NCBI GenBank assembly: GCA_949752745.1 | Contig: OX457029.1 | Coordinates: 47,112,228 to 47,176,227, forward strand | DNA length: 64,000 nt | Reading direction: 5' to 3' | Source: Protula sp. h YS-2021 | Lineage: Eukaryota; Annelida; Polychaeta; Sabellida; Serpulidae | Shown here: positions 30,341-40,375 of the stretch, one piece after another | How the letters are laid out: every line of letters starts with the position of its first letter | Position numbering within the stretch: the first letter of the stretch is position 1 | Notes under the pieces: generated by a model | Told to the model about the DNA's origin: nothing | Seen by the model: only the letters and a program-made list of their open reading frames with translations | Databases searched by the model: none | Position numbers and translations under genes: made by a program

Positions 30341-31624
30341 ATGGCGGAATATAAGCATATAAAAGATATAACTGTTGATTATTACACAACAGACATAAAT
30401 GAAATTAAGTCCATTCTTGGTACGTATGGTGTTTGTGTAGTTGAAAACGTACTAACTGATACATTTTGTGAACATATAATTGAACATGCTGTTGGGTCAA
30501 TGGAAAAACTTGGTAGAGGGGCAACGCGATTTGATCCCGATAAATTTGGAACAAATAATACTATCCCCCAAACCCGGCTGGGAATGTATCAGATGTGTTT
30601 TACAAACGACTCGAATGTAAACTGGGCAGTGAGATGTCATGAAAAAGTACAAAGAGTTTTTCAGGCAGCATACGCTAAAAACGGCGATGTAAATATGTTG
30701 TTGGATACTAATCGTGACATTCCTGGTGCGCCATATGATCTGACGGTCAGTGGTGATGGAATAACCCTCTTTCCAAACCGTGTATATAAAGCTGTAAATG
30801 ACTGGGCTCATGTAGATCAAATGCATAAAAAACTTTTTGATGAAGATGAAGTTGACAATTTCCAAGGTCAGGCTGTGCTTAGTGACTGCAAACACACATT
30901 TCGAGCATCTGTGGGTAGTCATAAAGTCCATAGCGATATTATCGACTTCCTCATTGAAAAGGGTCAATATCCTGTACAACATGCAGAACAAATGGCCAAA
31001 AAGAAATACCCATCGGGATTTTTAAGGATGCCTCACGAATTAGAAGAGACGATACGCAAAATGGTTGAATCAAGTGATTCCATAAATCAATATCAATGTC
31101 TTATTCCGGCTAGAAAAGGGTCATTAATATTATGGAATGCCCGCTGCATTCATTCTTCATATAGAAATCCTACACCGGAACCAAAAGTGGACGGACATCC
31201 TTTTCATGGTTGGAGATGCGTTGTTTATGTCAGTTACAGGCGCAAAGCATTCTTAACTCATTCCCAGATGAAATTTCGTGCAAACGCTTTACTTCTTAAC
31301 CGTGGTGTTGGTCACTGGTGTACTTCAAATCTGTTCACAAGACAGAGAGAAAAATTGCCCGATGACGTTCAAGCTCTTTATGACAGACCTGCGTTGATGT
31401 ATGGTCGCATATATGACCCCCCTGACCTCAGCAATGACGTTATGCGTCTTAGCTGTCTGGAAGACGTGGTAAAACTAGAACCAGATACTTACACACGTGC
31501 AATCAAATTATATGAGTCACAGAAATACACGGAAATAAACGCTGTACTGTTTGGCACAAAGAAAAGGCAAAATGATATAAAACTAGAACAAAAACCCCCC
31601 ATGGTGAAGAGAGAAGCAAAATGA
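30341..31624 (+). CDS. 2-oxoglutarate/Fe(II) dioxygenase-like protein
   Basis: A 427-residue protein resembling the phytanoyl-CoA hydroxylase branch of 2OG-Fe(II) oxygenases. It opens with the family's typical start ([19 protein letters not shown]). The iron triad is readable as H157-x-D159 (WAHVDQ) and H271 ([10 protein letters not shown]), with R275 or R292 as the 2-oxoglutarate-binding Arg. The strand before H271 ([12 protein letters not shown]) is characteristic. Substrate is unknown; viral members can act on nucleic-acid bases, proteins or small molecules. The C-terminal 100 residues are charged and lie outside the core fold. The gene ends about 30 bases before a long TA microsatellite. 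Confidence 0.8.
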   Translation: MAEYKHIKDITVDYYTTDINEIKSILGTYGVCVVENVLTDTFCEHIIEHAVGSMEKLGRGATRFDPDKFGTNNTIPQTRLGMYQMCFTNDSNVNWAVRCHEKVQRVFQAAYAKNGDVNMLLDTNRDIPGAPYDLTVSGDGITLFPNRVYKAVNDWAHVDQMHKKLFDEDEVDNFQGQAVLSDCKHTFRASVGSHKVHSDIIDFLIEKGQYPVQHAEQMAKKKYPSGFLRMPHELEETIRKMVESSDSINQYQCLIPARKGSLILWNARCIHSSYRNPTPEPKVDGHPFHGWRCVVYVSYRRKAFLTHSQMKFRANALLLNRGVGHWCTSNLFTRQREKLPDDVQALYDRPALMYGRIYDPPDLSNDVMRLSCLEDVVKLEPDTYTRAIKLYESQKYTEINAVLFGTKKRQNDIKLEQKPPMVKREAK

Positions 31625-31654
31625 TTTGAAAATTTTGTTATATGTTGTGGTGTA

Positions 31655-31762
<108 letters not shown>

Positions 31763-31897
31763 GAAAAAGTAAAACACATTTCATGCTTTGATTTTCTGTT
31801 CTCTTCACAACTTGGTAACTGTTTTTAAAAATAAATATAGGGCCAAAAAACGACCAACGTAAGGAGTTATTTGAGGTGTGTGCATTGAAGCGTTAAC

Positions 31898-32260
31898 ATG
31901 TATCATAATCGTAAGAGAGCTGTAACTGATATGGATACTCTTGCTGATACAGTTAAAGACTTAAAAATTGAAAACCCTACCACTACCACTATCATCAAAA
32001 AATTGAAAGTGGAAACGGCACCAACACCACCACAGTCGTGGGATGGAATGCTTTCTCTAGGAAATGGAAAATATATTAAAATTATGAAACAAAGCAATGA
32101 AGGAGTGGTGAACATTCGCAAGTACCTCAGAGACGAGGGGTCTGGAAGAAACCGTCCTACTAAAAAGGGCATTTTACTAACAATACCTGAATGGAAAATG
32201 TTGAAGGAGCAAGTGAAAGAAGTGGATAAAAGACTTCGAAGACAAGAAGACCTCGCATAA
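31898..32260 (+). CDS. PC4/Sub1-like transcriptional coactivator
   Basis: A 120-residue protein. Residues ~45-110 form a PC4 (p15/Sub1) domain: LGNGKYIKIMKQ, then VNIRKYLRDE, then the signature PTKKGILLTIPEW, and a C-terminal helix (MLKEQVKEVDKRL). Cellular PC4 binds single-stranded DNA and aids RNA polymerase II transcription and repair. The N-terminal 40 residues are Thr/Lys-rich, like the flexible regulatory tail of PC4. It is the first and best-preserved of a local set of PC4-like genes. The next gene starts 16 bases after its stop. Confidence 0.85.
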   Translation: MYHNRKRAVTDMDTLADTVKDLKIENPTTTTIIKKLKVETAPTPPQSWDGMLSLGNGKYIKIMKQSNEGVVNIRKYLRDEGSGRNRPTKKGILLTIPEWKMLKEQVKEVDKRLRRQEDLA

Positions 32261-32276
32261 CAAGGTTATTGTCATC

Positions 32277-32651
32277 ATGAATGCACTCATGTTTAACGGT
32301 GGTGCTTACCTTACTGTAAATGATAGGAATGAAGTGATAATAGGTTCTCGGATAAGTTCCGATTATCGGTTTAAACCTGAAGTGTGGAAAGACTTTAAAA
32401 ACATACCGCTTGAACATGGGGTTAAACGCAGACTTGAAAATAAAGTTGAAGTGACGGTGACTGAATATGATTCTAGCTTACGTGTGACATTCTGGAGAAA
32501 TCTTTTACAGGATTATCCAGAGGATTATAAGGGAGTTGTGCCAGATACTTCACATATAGATATGATTCACTTTGATATGAAGAATTGGCGCGCAGTTTTG
32601 CAATTCCTAGAAGCTATACAACATCCACTCTTCACCATCTTGCGAGCATAA
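32277..32651 (+). CDS. Divergent PC4-like protein
   Basis: A 124-residue protein in tandem with the PC4-like gene. The order of strands and the closing helix match (DYRFKPEVWKDF, VEVTVTEYDSSLRVTFW, IDMIHFDMKNWRAVLQFLE), but the PTKKG signature is lost. This suggests duplication followed by divergence, perhaps with a changed nucleic-acid surface. Alternatively two PC4-like folds are packed into one chain. The homology is inferred from pattern and location. Confidence 0.65.
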   Translation: MNALMFNGGAYLTVNDRNEVIIGSRISSDYRFKPEVWKDFKNIPLEHGVKRRLENKVEVTVTEYDSSLRVTFWRNLLQDYPEDYKGVVPDTSHIDMIHFDMKNWRAVLQFLEAIQHPLFTILRA

Positions 32652-32934
32652 AAACGTCTTTGCAAACAAGGAGACAGCTCATAGTTGATCTGACTGTTGA
32701 ACGAGATGGAAGACTTTTTATCGGAATGTGAACCCATTCCACATGGATTCTCGTATCTGAGAAAGTTATGTAATGGCATTGTGCTAAGACATTTTTGGAA
32801 CAGTAGATCATTTTGTCGCCTGATGAACAATCCGTGTTGAAAGACCATCTAGAGAAGTTGAGGATGACCTGGCGTTCTCCTAAAGCTCTCAGAGGATTTA
32901 GAAGTGCGTGTGACTGAAATCTGTCTAGACGTGT
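32652..32934 (+). pseudogene. Probable broken PC4-like copy
   Basis: A gap in coding sequence between two PC4-like genes. Conceptual reading shows ERDGRLFIGM and, after stops, ILSPDEQSVLKDHLEKL, which fit a PC4 strand and the closing helix. Several stop codons interrupt it, and it has no open frame of its own. It is best seen as a decayed third member of the tandem set. Confidence 0.4.
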
Positions 32935-33342
32935 TTGTACAATTTCGTCAATATGACGAGCTTGCAAAACTCTACGACCACATCACCCTCAATACAGCGG
33001 AATGGTACGCTCTGTTACAAACATTGGATTGGAAAGAACTTGAGAGTTGAATTCAAAGAGGACCGAGTGCAACTCATGCGGTATAGCAAGTCCATTGAGC
33101 TGACACGTCCCATGTGGGTTATGGTGATGGACATAGACATAAAAGAACATGGATATGAACTGAAACTGTCTGAACATGAAGATGTTAAAATAATAAAGAT
33201 TGGCAATGGACAGTGTTATGCTAGTTTTCATAGCATTTACAAACGTGGGTGTAATGTCTTTGACACATATATTAATTTAGATTGGTATGAATGGCATTCG
33301 TTTATTGATGTATTGAATACATTTCTGAAAGAAAAAGTTTAA
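32935..33342 (+). CDS. Divergent PC4-like protein
   Basis: A 135-residue protein, last of the local tandem set. After a Ser/Thr-rich N-terminus come two blocks, one with LRVEFKEDRVQLMRYS and IELTRPMWVMVM, the other with VKIIKIGNGQCYASFHS followed by the aromatic closing helix YEWHSFIDVLNTFL. The second block parallels the LGNGKYIKIM block and helix of the first PC4-like gene. Met at codon 1 or codon 7 (MTSLQNS) could be the start. Function beyond PC4-like nucleic-acid binding cannot be stated. Confidence 0.65.
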   Translation: MYNFVNMTSLQNSTTTSPSIQRNGTLCYKHWIGKNLRVEFKEDRVQLMRYSKSIELTRPMWVMVMDIDIKEHGYELKLSEHEDVKIIKIGNGQCYASFHSIYKRGCNVFDTYINLDWYEWHSFIDVLNTFLKEKV

Positions 33343-33921
33343 TGTAAAATAGATTTGCTGAAATATAACATAATTGTTCAAATGTAAATAATATATAACA
33401 AAATTATAAAAAACACAAAAGAATGTTGCATTAAACTGTCTTGTTTTTATTTACAATATTTATAATGAAATTGCCAATTACCAACAACTTAACTAATACA
33501 AGGAATACAACTAATACAACATCAATAAAATAATAGTTTGTAATGTCTATATACAAAACCCTTTACAACAAAAAATTACCATCACTTCTTCTTAATGTAT
33601 CGATGATTTCAAAGGGAGTATGTCCTCCTCGAGCCCTTTGAATTATATAATACGCACAATAAAAGCCACATGGAGATGATATCGGTATTAGTAATGGAAC
33701 TGAATTATAAATGAAATTAAACTTTAAAAAAACTCAAACTGCTGTCTATGGGTAAAAGTCCATCAGAGTCAAAGTATTCTGCAGGGTCTCTGTCATAATA
33801 CACTACCACTCAATGCCCTCCTGGCTAATCATGATCGTCTGTGTTGAGGACATAGGCACCGCGTTGTAAAGATGGTGCCTATGTAACAAATATTACAAAG
33901 TACTGTTTATTGTATGTTTTT
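33343..33921. other. Convergent intergenic region
   Basis: A+T-rich sequence between the PC4-like set and the first repeat-domain gene. Short islands with better composition (about 33600-33660 and 33760-33840) may be remnants of coding sequence but cannot be assigned. Confidence 0.4.
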
Positions 33922-34860
33922 TCAACTCCTTTCTGCACATAAAAACAGTTGTTTTAGAGCATTTAGTTTCCTCCTGATAGTACTCGCATGTACTGGGCGT
34001 TGTTGACCTTCATTGTCATTAATCTCTCTCGTCTGTTCCACTGCGGCCGGACAGAAAGAATAGGAAATAATATTAGTTTGAGAAACAATTCCTTTCACCT
34101 CCAAATGCGTTTTACGTTCAGCCCATTTAGCTACGTTACAGTCAATCCGAAAACCGCTGTATCTCCAGAAAAACAACTTATCAATAACAGCTAAATGTAG
34201 CTGCTTTTTCCATTCACCAACTGCTTTCGCATGTGCTGATTCTGTATCATAATCAGTATTATTAATCTCGTACATTTTCACACAGATGTCGTCAAAAATA
34301 GCTTTACATTGCATTTTATTAATCTTTTTCTCGTTTGATTTCCACATATCTTCAATATGGGTCATATGGTAAAAGGGACAAAGTATGTCCAAACTGTTAA
34401 TAAGCAGATAAACATACACATGTTTAAAAATAGCATCTAGTGAGTATTTTAATTGACCACCAATTAGAAGTTTCCGATCAGTATATAATTTATTATCTTC
34501 TTTAGCCCATGTAACATAGTTCATTACGGCCCACGGCTTGTTCCCTAGTCGATATGCTAAAACCCTTTTGCTTGTAATAATCAACAGGTCTCTTAACCAT
34601 ATTGTGTTTGCTTTCTCAAAGGCGGTGGGTATATCATATTCTGGAGCTCCATAGATTCCCAATAGGTGGCATTTTTTACCAAACTCCGCACAAAAATAAT
34701 CTAAATCTATGAGTTTTGAAATACGTATCCATGATTTATTTAGTGTTCGTACCCATTGCTCGGCTTCCAGTAACAGTAGGGGGCAAAAGGAATACATAGA
34801 TTGAATATACGTTTCTCTAAAGACGTCATCTAGAGTATCTAATGGCGGAAAATAAGTCAT
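33922..34860 (-). CDS. Repeat-domain family protein A (2 units)
   Basis: A 312-residue member of a five-gene family found only in this arm. Each ~90-residue unit runs F-x3-Y ... W-x5-W ... F-x3-C ... a short Asp/Ile turn ... A-F-x-K-A-x-x-x-W ... and a closing helix. Unit 1 is about residues 10-100 and unit 2 about 141-230; a Ser/Asn/Arg-containing tail follows. I start at the Met giving MTYFPPLDTLDDVF because paralog B begins the same way. The frame extends 29 codons upstream, but that part is translated from a G-tract and is unlike the paralog. Unit geometry suggests an all-helical repeat; function unknown. Its 3' part gave rise to a nearby array of decayed copies. Confidence 0.8.
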   Translation of the reverse strand: MTYFPPLDTLDDVFRETYIQSMYSFCPLLLLEAEQWVRTLNKSWIRISKLIDLDYFCAEFGKKCHLLGIYGAPEYDIPTAFEKANTIWLRDLLIITSKRVLAYRLGNKPWAVMNYVTWAKEDNKLYTDRKLLIGGQLKYSLDAIFKHVYVYLLINSLDILCPFYHMTHIEDMWKSNEKKINKMQCKAIFDDICVKMYEINNTDYDTESAHAKAVGEWKKQLHLAVIDKLFFWRYSGFRIDCNVAKWAERKTHLEVKGIVSQTNIISYSFCPAAVEQTREINDNEGQQRPVHASTIRRKLNALKQLFLCAERS

Positions 34861-35254
34861 AATTCTTCTAACAAGAACACACAAACAAACAAAAGCTAAA
34901 AACAAGGGGGGGGGGCAGAACTCGCCGATAAGAGGATTTTTATACAAGTGTGTTCACATGCTTATTAAATTTATTACAGATTGTTTCTTTTTTAAAAAAA
35001 TACATTTAAAAATTTTGTGTTGATTCGTCTGTGAGTAGCTTCTGGTTTCCAACCCCACACAGAAAGCACTGTTTATGGCTGTCTTGTCGTGTCTGGAATG
35101 ATTAAAAAATAGATATCACTGTACTCTCTAACACTATAAAGTCGACTAAACAGATGTTTTTATTGGTTTGCCACATTTATGTTTGAGCGAGTTCAAACTA
35201 CTTCCTTTCATTTATATGTAAAGAATAGGCAAAAAATAACAATATAAACCAACA
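34861..35254. other. Upstream region of repeat-domain gene A
   Basis: It contains the promoter side of the leftward gene, including a G-tract near 34905-34915. No other gene is seen. Confidence 0.4.
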
Positions 35255-35450
35255 ATTCGCTTTTCCCTCTAGACGTGTTTTACCTTCAGCCCACGTATCT
35301 CCACAAAAACAACTTGTCAATAACAGCTAAATGTAGCTACCCCCTTTTTTTCCATTCATCACATGCATTTGCATTTGCTAATTCTATGTCAAAGTCACTA
35401 CTCTAAATCTCGTATAGTTTCACATATGTATCGTCAAGAAATCGAAATAG
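35255..35450 (-). pseudogene. Decayed gene-A fragment, copy 1
   Basis: It matches the region around 34105-34310 of the intact gene but lacks the 32 bases corresponding to 34127-34158. It carries further frameshifts. Oldest-looking copy of the four judged by substitutions. Confidence 0.6.
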
Positions 35451-36960
35451 TTTTCCATTCCAATTTATAAATCTTTCCTTGCAAAAAAGAACGCAGTGAC
35501 CCTAATAAAATCCATTGTAACAACAGGAACATTTTTCCGCACAGACGTGACTCAGTCTATCTAAATAAAAGTTGGTCGTTTTGGTATTTTGCACAACTCT
35601 TATTAAATTATAGATTGACCCTAATCAAAAACCATTTTGTTAAAAAATATATTCACCACAAATAGTTTAACATTGCACTTAATTTATCTTTTCTCGCTAA
35701 AGTAAAAAAAATATCTTTTCCATTTTGTTTTCCATTTTATTTTACAAAGTAGCACAACAGATGCACATTGAGATGTGTGTAGAAAAAGAAATATTGTTGA
35801 TATGTAGCATTTTTATAGAAAGTAAGTTTGTGAAGCAAATTAAAGATTTAATAAAACTAAGCAAAACAAATAGTTTCTTTTAAAGTGATGCCATTTACAG
35901 AAAAAGCATCAATTTATCTGTACTGTAAGCCAAAAAAAGCTAATAGGCTCACATACCCAATTATCTGATTGTTTGAAATCAAAAGCAACAACTTATGACG
36001 AAGACAAAATGTATTTTTTTAACAAATGTGACAGAGAGGGAGTTGGGTGAGAGGAGAGAGAGATTTGGTTAGGAGGGTGTTGGGCTGATATTAAGTAAAT
36101 AAATAAATTCCATAAATAAAAACAAGTTCCATGATTTTACACTCGTACAAAATGTAAATAAAACTACTTTTTACTTTTTTTTAAAAAAATGCAGGTGCCG
36201 GTAACACACATTTTTTTAGGAACCCTGGGTATGATTACGAATATGTAGCCCTATTTTTCTGTGTATTTTTTATAGTTTATGTGGGTTTTGGGTAGAAAGT
36301 TTTGAATTGGTAAAAACAAAAAATGATAGGCGGCTGCCAAATAACTATATCTAGCTAAATCCAGCTAAATCTAGCTAAATATACGTTTGTAGAATAATTA
36401 CTGAAAAACGCGGGCTCCAATCTGTCTTTATGGTAAAATGCAAAGAAAAAAAGGTAAATTGGCTCTTTTATTTTTTGAAAGAGTTGGTAAGCAGGTCAGT
36501 TTAAATTGAACTCAATAAACCTCTCTGTTTAAAGCATTGGTCGTGAATAAGAAGAAGTCTATCTCTGTCTCTCTCTCTCTCGCTAATGCAAAAACCACAT
36601 GCCAAATAACTCACGCTTTCATTAAATTTCTGGTCATAAAAAATAAAAACCCAGCAATATATTGTATTATCTTCTCCCCGACAATGAATTGAGAGCCGTG
36701 CCACACTAAAAAACATTTTTTTGGGGTTTATGAGTGAAATGACGGTAAATATACATCTTTCGAACCAAATTGGCATTTGTTGCAAAATTTTGCTAGAATA
36801 TATTTCTCTACAGTGACGATAAATACCAATGTCTATTTTCCTCTGTTAGCTAAATATAGCACTGTGACCTCGATTTTATTTTGTAATGCCAGAAAAACAA
36901 AGTGCATTTTAGCTGGACGAGAAAACTAGCAAACTGATATTAGTTTGATGGGAAAAAAAC

Positions 36961-37145
36961 CAATTTGCTTTCACGTCTAAATGTGTTTGACCTTCAGCTC
37001 ATGTATCTCCACAAGAAACAACTTATCAATAACAACTAAATATAGTTGCCCCTTTTTCCATTCATCAACCGCGTTTGCTGATTTCTATGTCAAACTCATA
37101 ACTATAAATCTCGTATATTTTCCACATATGTATCGTGAAAAAATA
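36961..37145 (-). pseudogene. Decayed gene-A fragment, copy 2
   Basis: Same segment and same 32-base deletion as copy 1. It reads TTCAGCTCATGTATCTCC where the intact gene has 32 further bases between CCCAT and GTATCTCC. Confidence 0.6.
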
Positions 37146-38160
37146 GTTTTGCATTGCACTCTTTTCTTGCCCAAACAGAACGTAATGACCCCCCGGTAAA
37201 ATCCATTTCTAACAACAGTTACATTTTTCGCCACACAGACGTGATTCATTCTATCAAAAAATACAAGTTGGTCGCTTTGGTATTTTTTAATCATTTCTTA
37301 CAAAAGTACTCGATGACCCTACAAAATATCTTTCTAACAACAGTAACATTCTTCCCCCCCCGGTCCAACAATTCACTAAAAAGTTCTGTCGTTTTGGTAT
37401 TTTACTTATTTCTTGCTAAAAAGTACTGAATGACTCTAAGAAAAAAAAACCATTGCACAATAACAGAATTTGTGAAGCAAATTAAAGATGTAATAAAACT
37501 ATGCAAAACAAAATAGTTTCTGTTAAAGCCATTTACAGAAATGCCATCAAATTATCTGTAGTGCAAGCCCGCCCAAAAAACCTTAAAGGCTCACATACCC
37601 ATTATGTGATTGTTTGAAAAACAACTGCGGGTGCCGGTAACATACATTTTTTCGGAACCCTCTGTATGATTATGATTATGTAACCCCATTTTATCTCTGT
37701 ATTTTTTATAGTTTATGTGGTTTGGGGTAGAAAGTTTTGAATTGGTAAAAACAAAAAATGATAGGCAGGTGCCAAATAACTATATCTACCTAAATCCAGC
37801 TAAATCTCGCTAAATACAGGTTTGTAGAATAATTACTGAAAAAGCGGGCGGCTCCAATCTCTCATTATGGTAAAATGCAAAACAAAAAGAGTAAATTAGC
37901 CCTTTTTATTTTGAAAGAGTTAGTAAACAAGTCAGTATAAACTGAACTCAACAAAACCTTTTGGCATTTGTTGCAAAATCTTGCTAAAATATATTTTTTC
38001 CTATAGTGGCGACAAATACCACTGCCTATTTTTTTCTTTGTTAGCTAAATATAGCACTCTGGCCTCGATTCTATTTTATAATGCAAAAAAAAAAAACAAA
38101 TGCATTGCAAATGGACGAGAAAACTAATAAACTAATGTTGGTGTGTGGGGAAAAACAATT

Positions 38161-38345
38161 TGCTTTCACGTCAAAATGTGTTCGGCCTTCAGCCAAGGTA
38201 TCTCTGCAAAAACAACTTATCAATTACAACTAAATATAGCTGCCCCCTTTCCTCCATTCATCAACCGCATTTGCTGATTTCTATGGCAAACGCATAACTA
38301 TAAATCTCGTATATTTTCCACATATGTATCGTCAAAAATAGTTTT
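38161..38345 (-). pseudogene. Decayed gene-A fragment, copy 3
   Basis: Same segment and deletion. It is very close to copy 4, including its flanks, so these two arose by a recent tandem duplication of roughly 670 bases. Confidence 0.6.
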
Positions 38346-38830
38346 TTACATTTTGCATATTCTTTTCTTGCTAAAGAACGCAATGACCTTAATAAAATAA
38401 CTTTTCTAACAACAGTTACATTTTTGCCGAAACAGACGTGATTCCAATCTATCAGAAAAAAATAAAAGTTGGTCCCTTTTGGTAATTGAAATGATTTCTT
38501 ACTAAACTACTCCATGACACTTAAAACAAAATACATTTTACAAATACGTGGATTCGCCAAACATGGTTTTTACATTGCACTTTATTTGAAAGAGTTGGTA
38601 AACATGTCAGTATAAATTGGAACTCAACAAAACCTTTTGTGCATTTGTTACAAAATCTTGCTGAAAATATATTTTTCTACAGTGACGACAAATACCACTG
38701 CCTATTTTTCCTCTGTTAGCTAAATAAAGCACTGTGGCCTCGATTCTATTTTGTAACGCAAAAAACAAATACATTGCAAATGGACGAGAAAACTAATAAA
38801 CTAATATTGGTGTGTGGGGAAAAAAACAAT

Positions 38831-39020
38831 TTGCTTTCACGTCAAAATGGGTTCGGCCTTCAGCCCATGTAACTCCACAAAGGCAACTTATCAATTACAA
38901 CTAAATATAGCTGCCCCCCTTTCCTCCATTCATCAACCGCATTTGCTGATTTCTATGGCAAACGCATAACTATAAATCTCGTATATTTTTCCACATATGT
39001 ATCGTCTAAAAAAATAGTTT
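38831..39020 (-). pseudogene. Decayed gene-A fragment, copy 4
   Basis: Same segment and deletion. Nearly identical to copy 3 over the block and the following A+T-rich sequence. Confidence 0.6.
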
Positions 39021-39499
39021 TTTTACATTTTGCATATTCTTTTCTTGCAAAAGAACGCAATGACCTTAATAAAATCCCTTTTCTAACAACAGTTACATTT
39101 TTTTGCCCACACAGACGTGATTTCAGTCTATCAGAAAAAAATAAAAGTTGGTCCCCTTTTGGTAATTTAAATCATTTCTTACTAAACTACTCGATGACAC
39201 TTAAAACAAAATACATTTTGTAAATACGTGGATTCGCCAAACATGGTTTTTGCGTTGCATTTTTACTATTCCTTTTCTTACATAAAAGTACTCGATGACC
39301 CCCTACAAAAATATCTTTCTAACAACAGTTACATTCCTTTCCCAAATAATCTACTAAAACATTTCGGTCCGTTTTGGTATTTTACTTATTTCTTGCTAAA
39401 AAAAGTACTGAATGACCCTATGAAAAAACCCCATTTTGCAATAACAGAAAAAAAGGAGAAACATGTAAGAACTTTCTTGTTTTCTATTTGTTTTACTTT

Positions 39500-39751
39500 T
39501 TTTGAATTTCCCGCGCTTTGCTCGCTTTAAAAAACTGGGGTCTTACTATGTATGTGTTTCGGCAGTGGTGGATGTGGTTATGATACTCTATATTTATATA
39601 TTGATATTTATGTAGTTAAATAAGTACTTAAAATACTTAAAATACACAAAGTACAAACAAAAGAGTATCATAACCACATCTACCACTGCCAAAACACATA
39701 CATAGTAAGACCCCAGTTTTTTAAAGCGAGCAAAGCGCGGGAAATTCAAAA
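39500..39751. repeat. Large inverted repeat (90-bp arms, A+T-rich loop)
   Basis: Left arm 39500-39589 and right arm 39662-39751 are reverse complements with about two mismatches. The arms contain TTTCCCGCGCTTTGCTCGC and GGGGTCTTACTATGTATGTG. The ~72-base loop is almost pure A+T (TTTATATATTGATATTTATG). A long palindrome around an A+T-rich centre is the layout of several herpesvirus replication origins; a MITE-like element is the alternative. No coding sequence crosses it. Confidence 0.85.
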
Positions 39752-40375
39752 ATAAAATAGAAATGTATTTTTTATTCTACAAAGTAGCAAAACAGATGCA
39801 TATTGTGATGTATGTAGAAAAGAGAAATATTGATGATATGTAGCAACTTTTTTTAGGGGGGGGAAAGTAAGTTTGTAAAGCAAATCATAAGCATATATAT
39901 ATAAATTGGTTATTGCGGAACAAAGATTTAGTTGTATGTAGAAAAAATGAAATATTGATGATATGTAGCAATTTTTCTAGGGAAAGAAAGTTGTGTAAAG
40001 CAAACTCGTATACATGTATATAAATTTGCAATTGCAGAACAAAGGTGAGATAATATCGATAACAAGAAGCGGTGAAACATTTATGGATTTGTTTGTTGTT
40101 ATTCTAAATATTCTGTAATGTAGAATCATATGGGAAGAATATTTTATAAGAAAGACGCGCAATACATATCTGACTTGTTTTTTTCTTTAGCGAAATTAAT
40201 AAAATTGTCTTTTATGCCAAAGAAACGCAATAAAAAAACCACAAGGAGTGGGAGGAGAAAATCACCATGGAATAAGTGATTAGGTCAAGAATTCAATCAA
40301 ATTATTTTAGGTACTTGTTATTACCGGCAGAAGTAGTACACGGGACTAGTACTTGAACAAATACACTGGTATGTA
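39752..40375. other. A+T-rich spacer with short repeats
   Basis: It contains repeated copies (about 39780-39870 and 39930-40010) of a ~70-base block including GTAGAAAA-GAAATATTGATGATATGTAGCA, also present near 35755-35830. It ends at the start of the spliced WRNIP1-like gene and should include its promoter. No gene seen. Confidence 0.5.

Larger units (their letters stand above)
35255..39470 (-). repeat. Array of degenerate tandem segments derived from repeat-domain gene A
   Basis: About 4.2 kb built from recurrent blocks with unequal lengths. Four copies of a ~190-base block (near 35255-35450, 36961-37145, 38161-38345 and 38831-39020) match the 3' part of the intact gene at 33922-34860, minus strand. 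A second block (CTGTTAGCTAAATATAGCAC and flanks) recurs near 36845, 38040 and 38715, and a third (GTGCCGGTAACA... TTTGAATTGGTAAAAACAAAAAATGATAGGC, shortened here) near 36195-36330 and 37628-37765. No long frame survives. The short frames across it are not genes. Confidence 0.75.

Noticed and set aside
36501..39530. Short frames of 70-100 codons within the repeat array
   Set aside because: They lie in decayed tandem repeats, are not conserved between copies and have no plausible starts.
35255..39751. A CRISPR array
   Set aside because: Repeat blocks are long, unequal and degenerate, without uniform short repeats and spacers, and the context is eukaryotic/viral.
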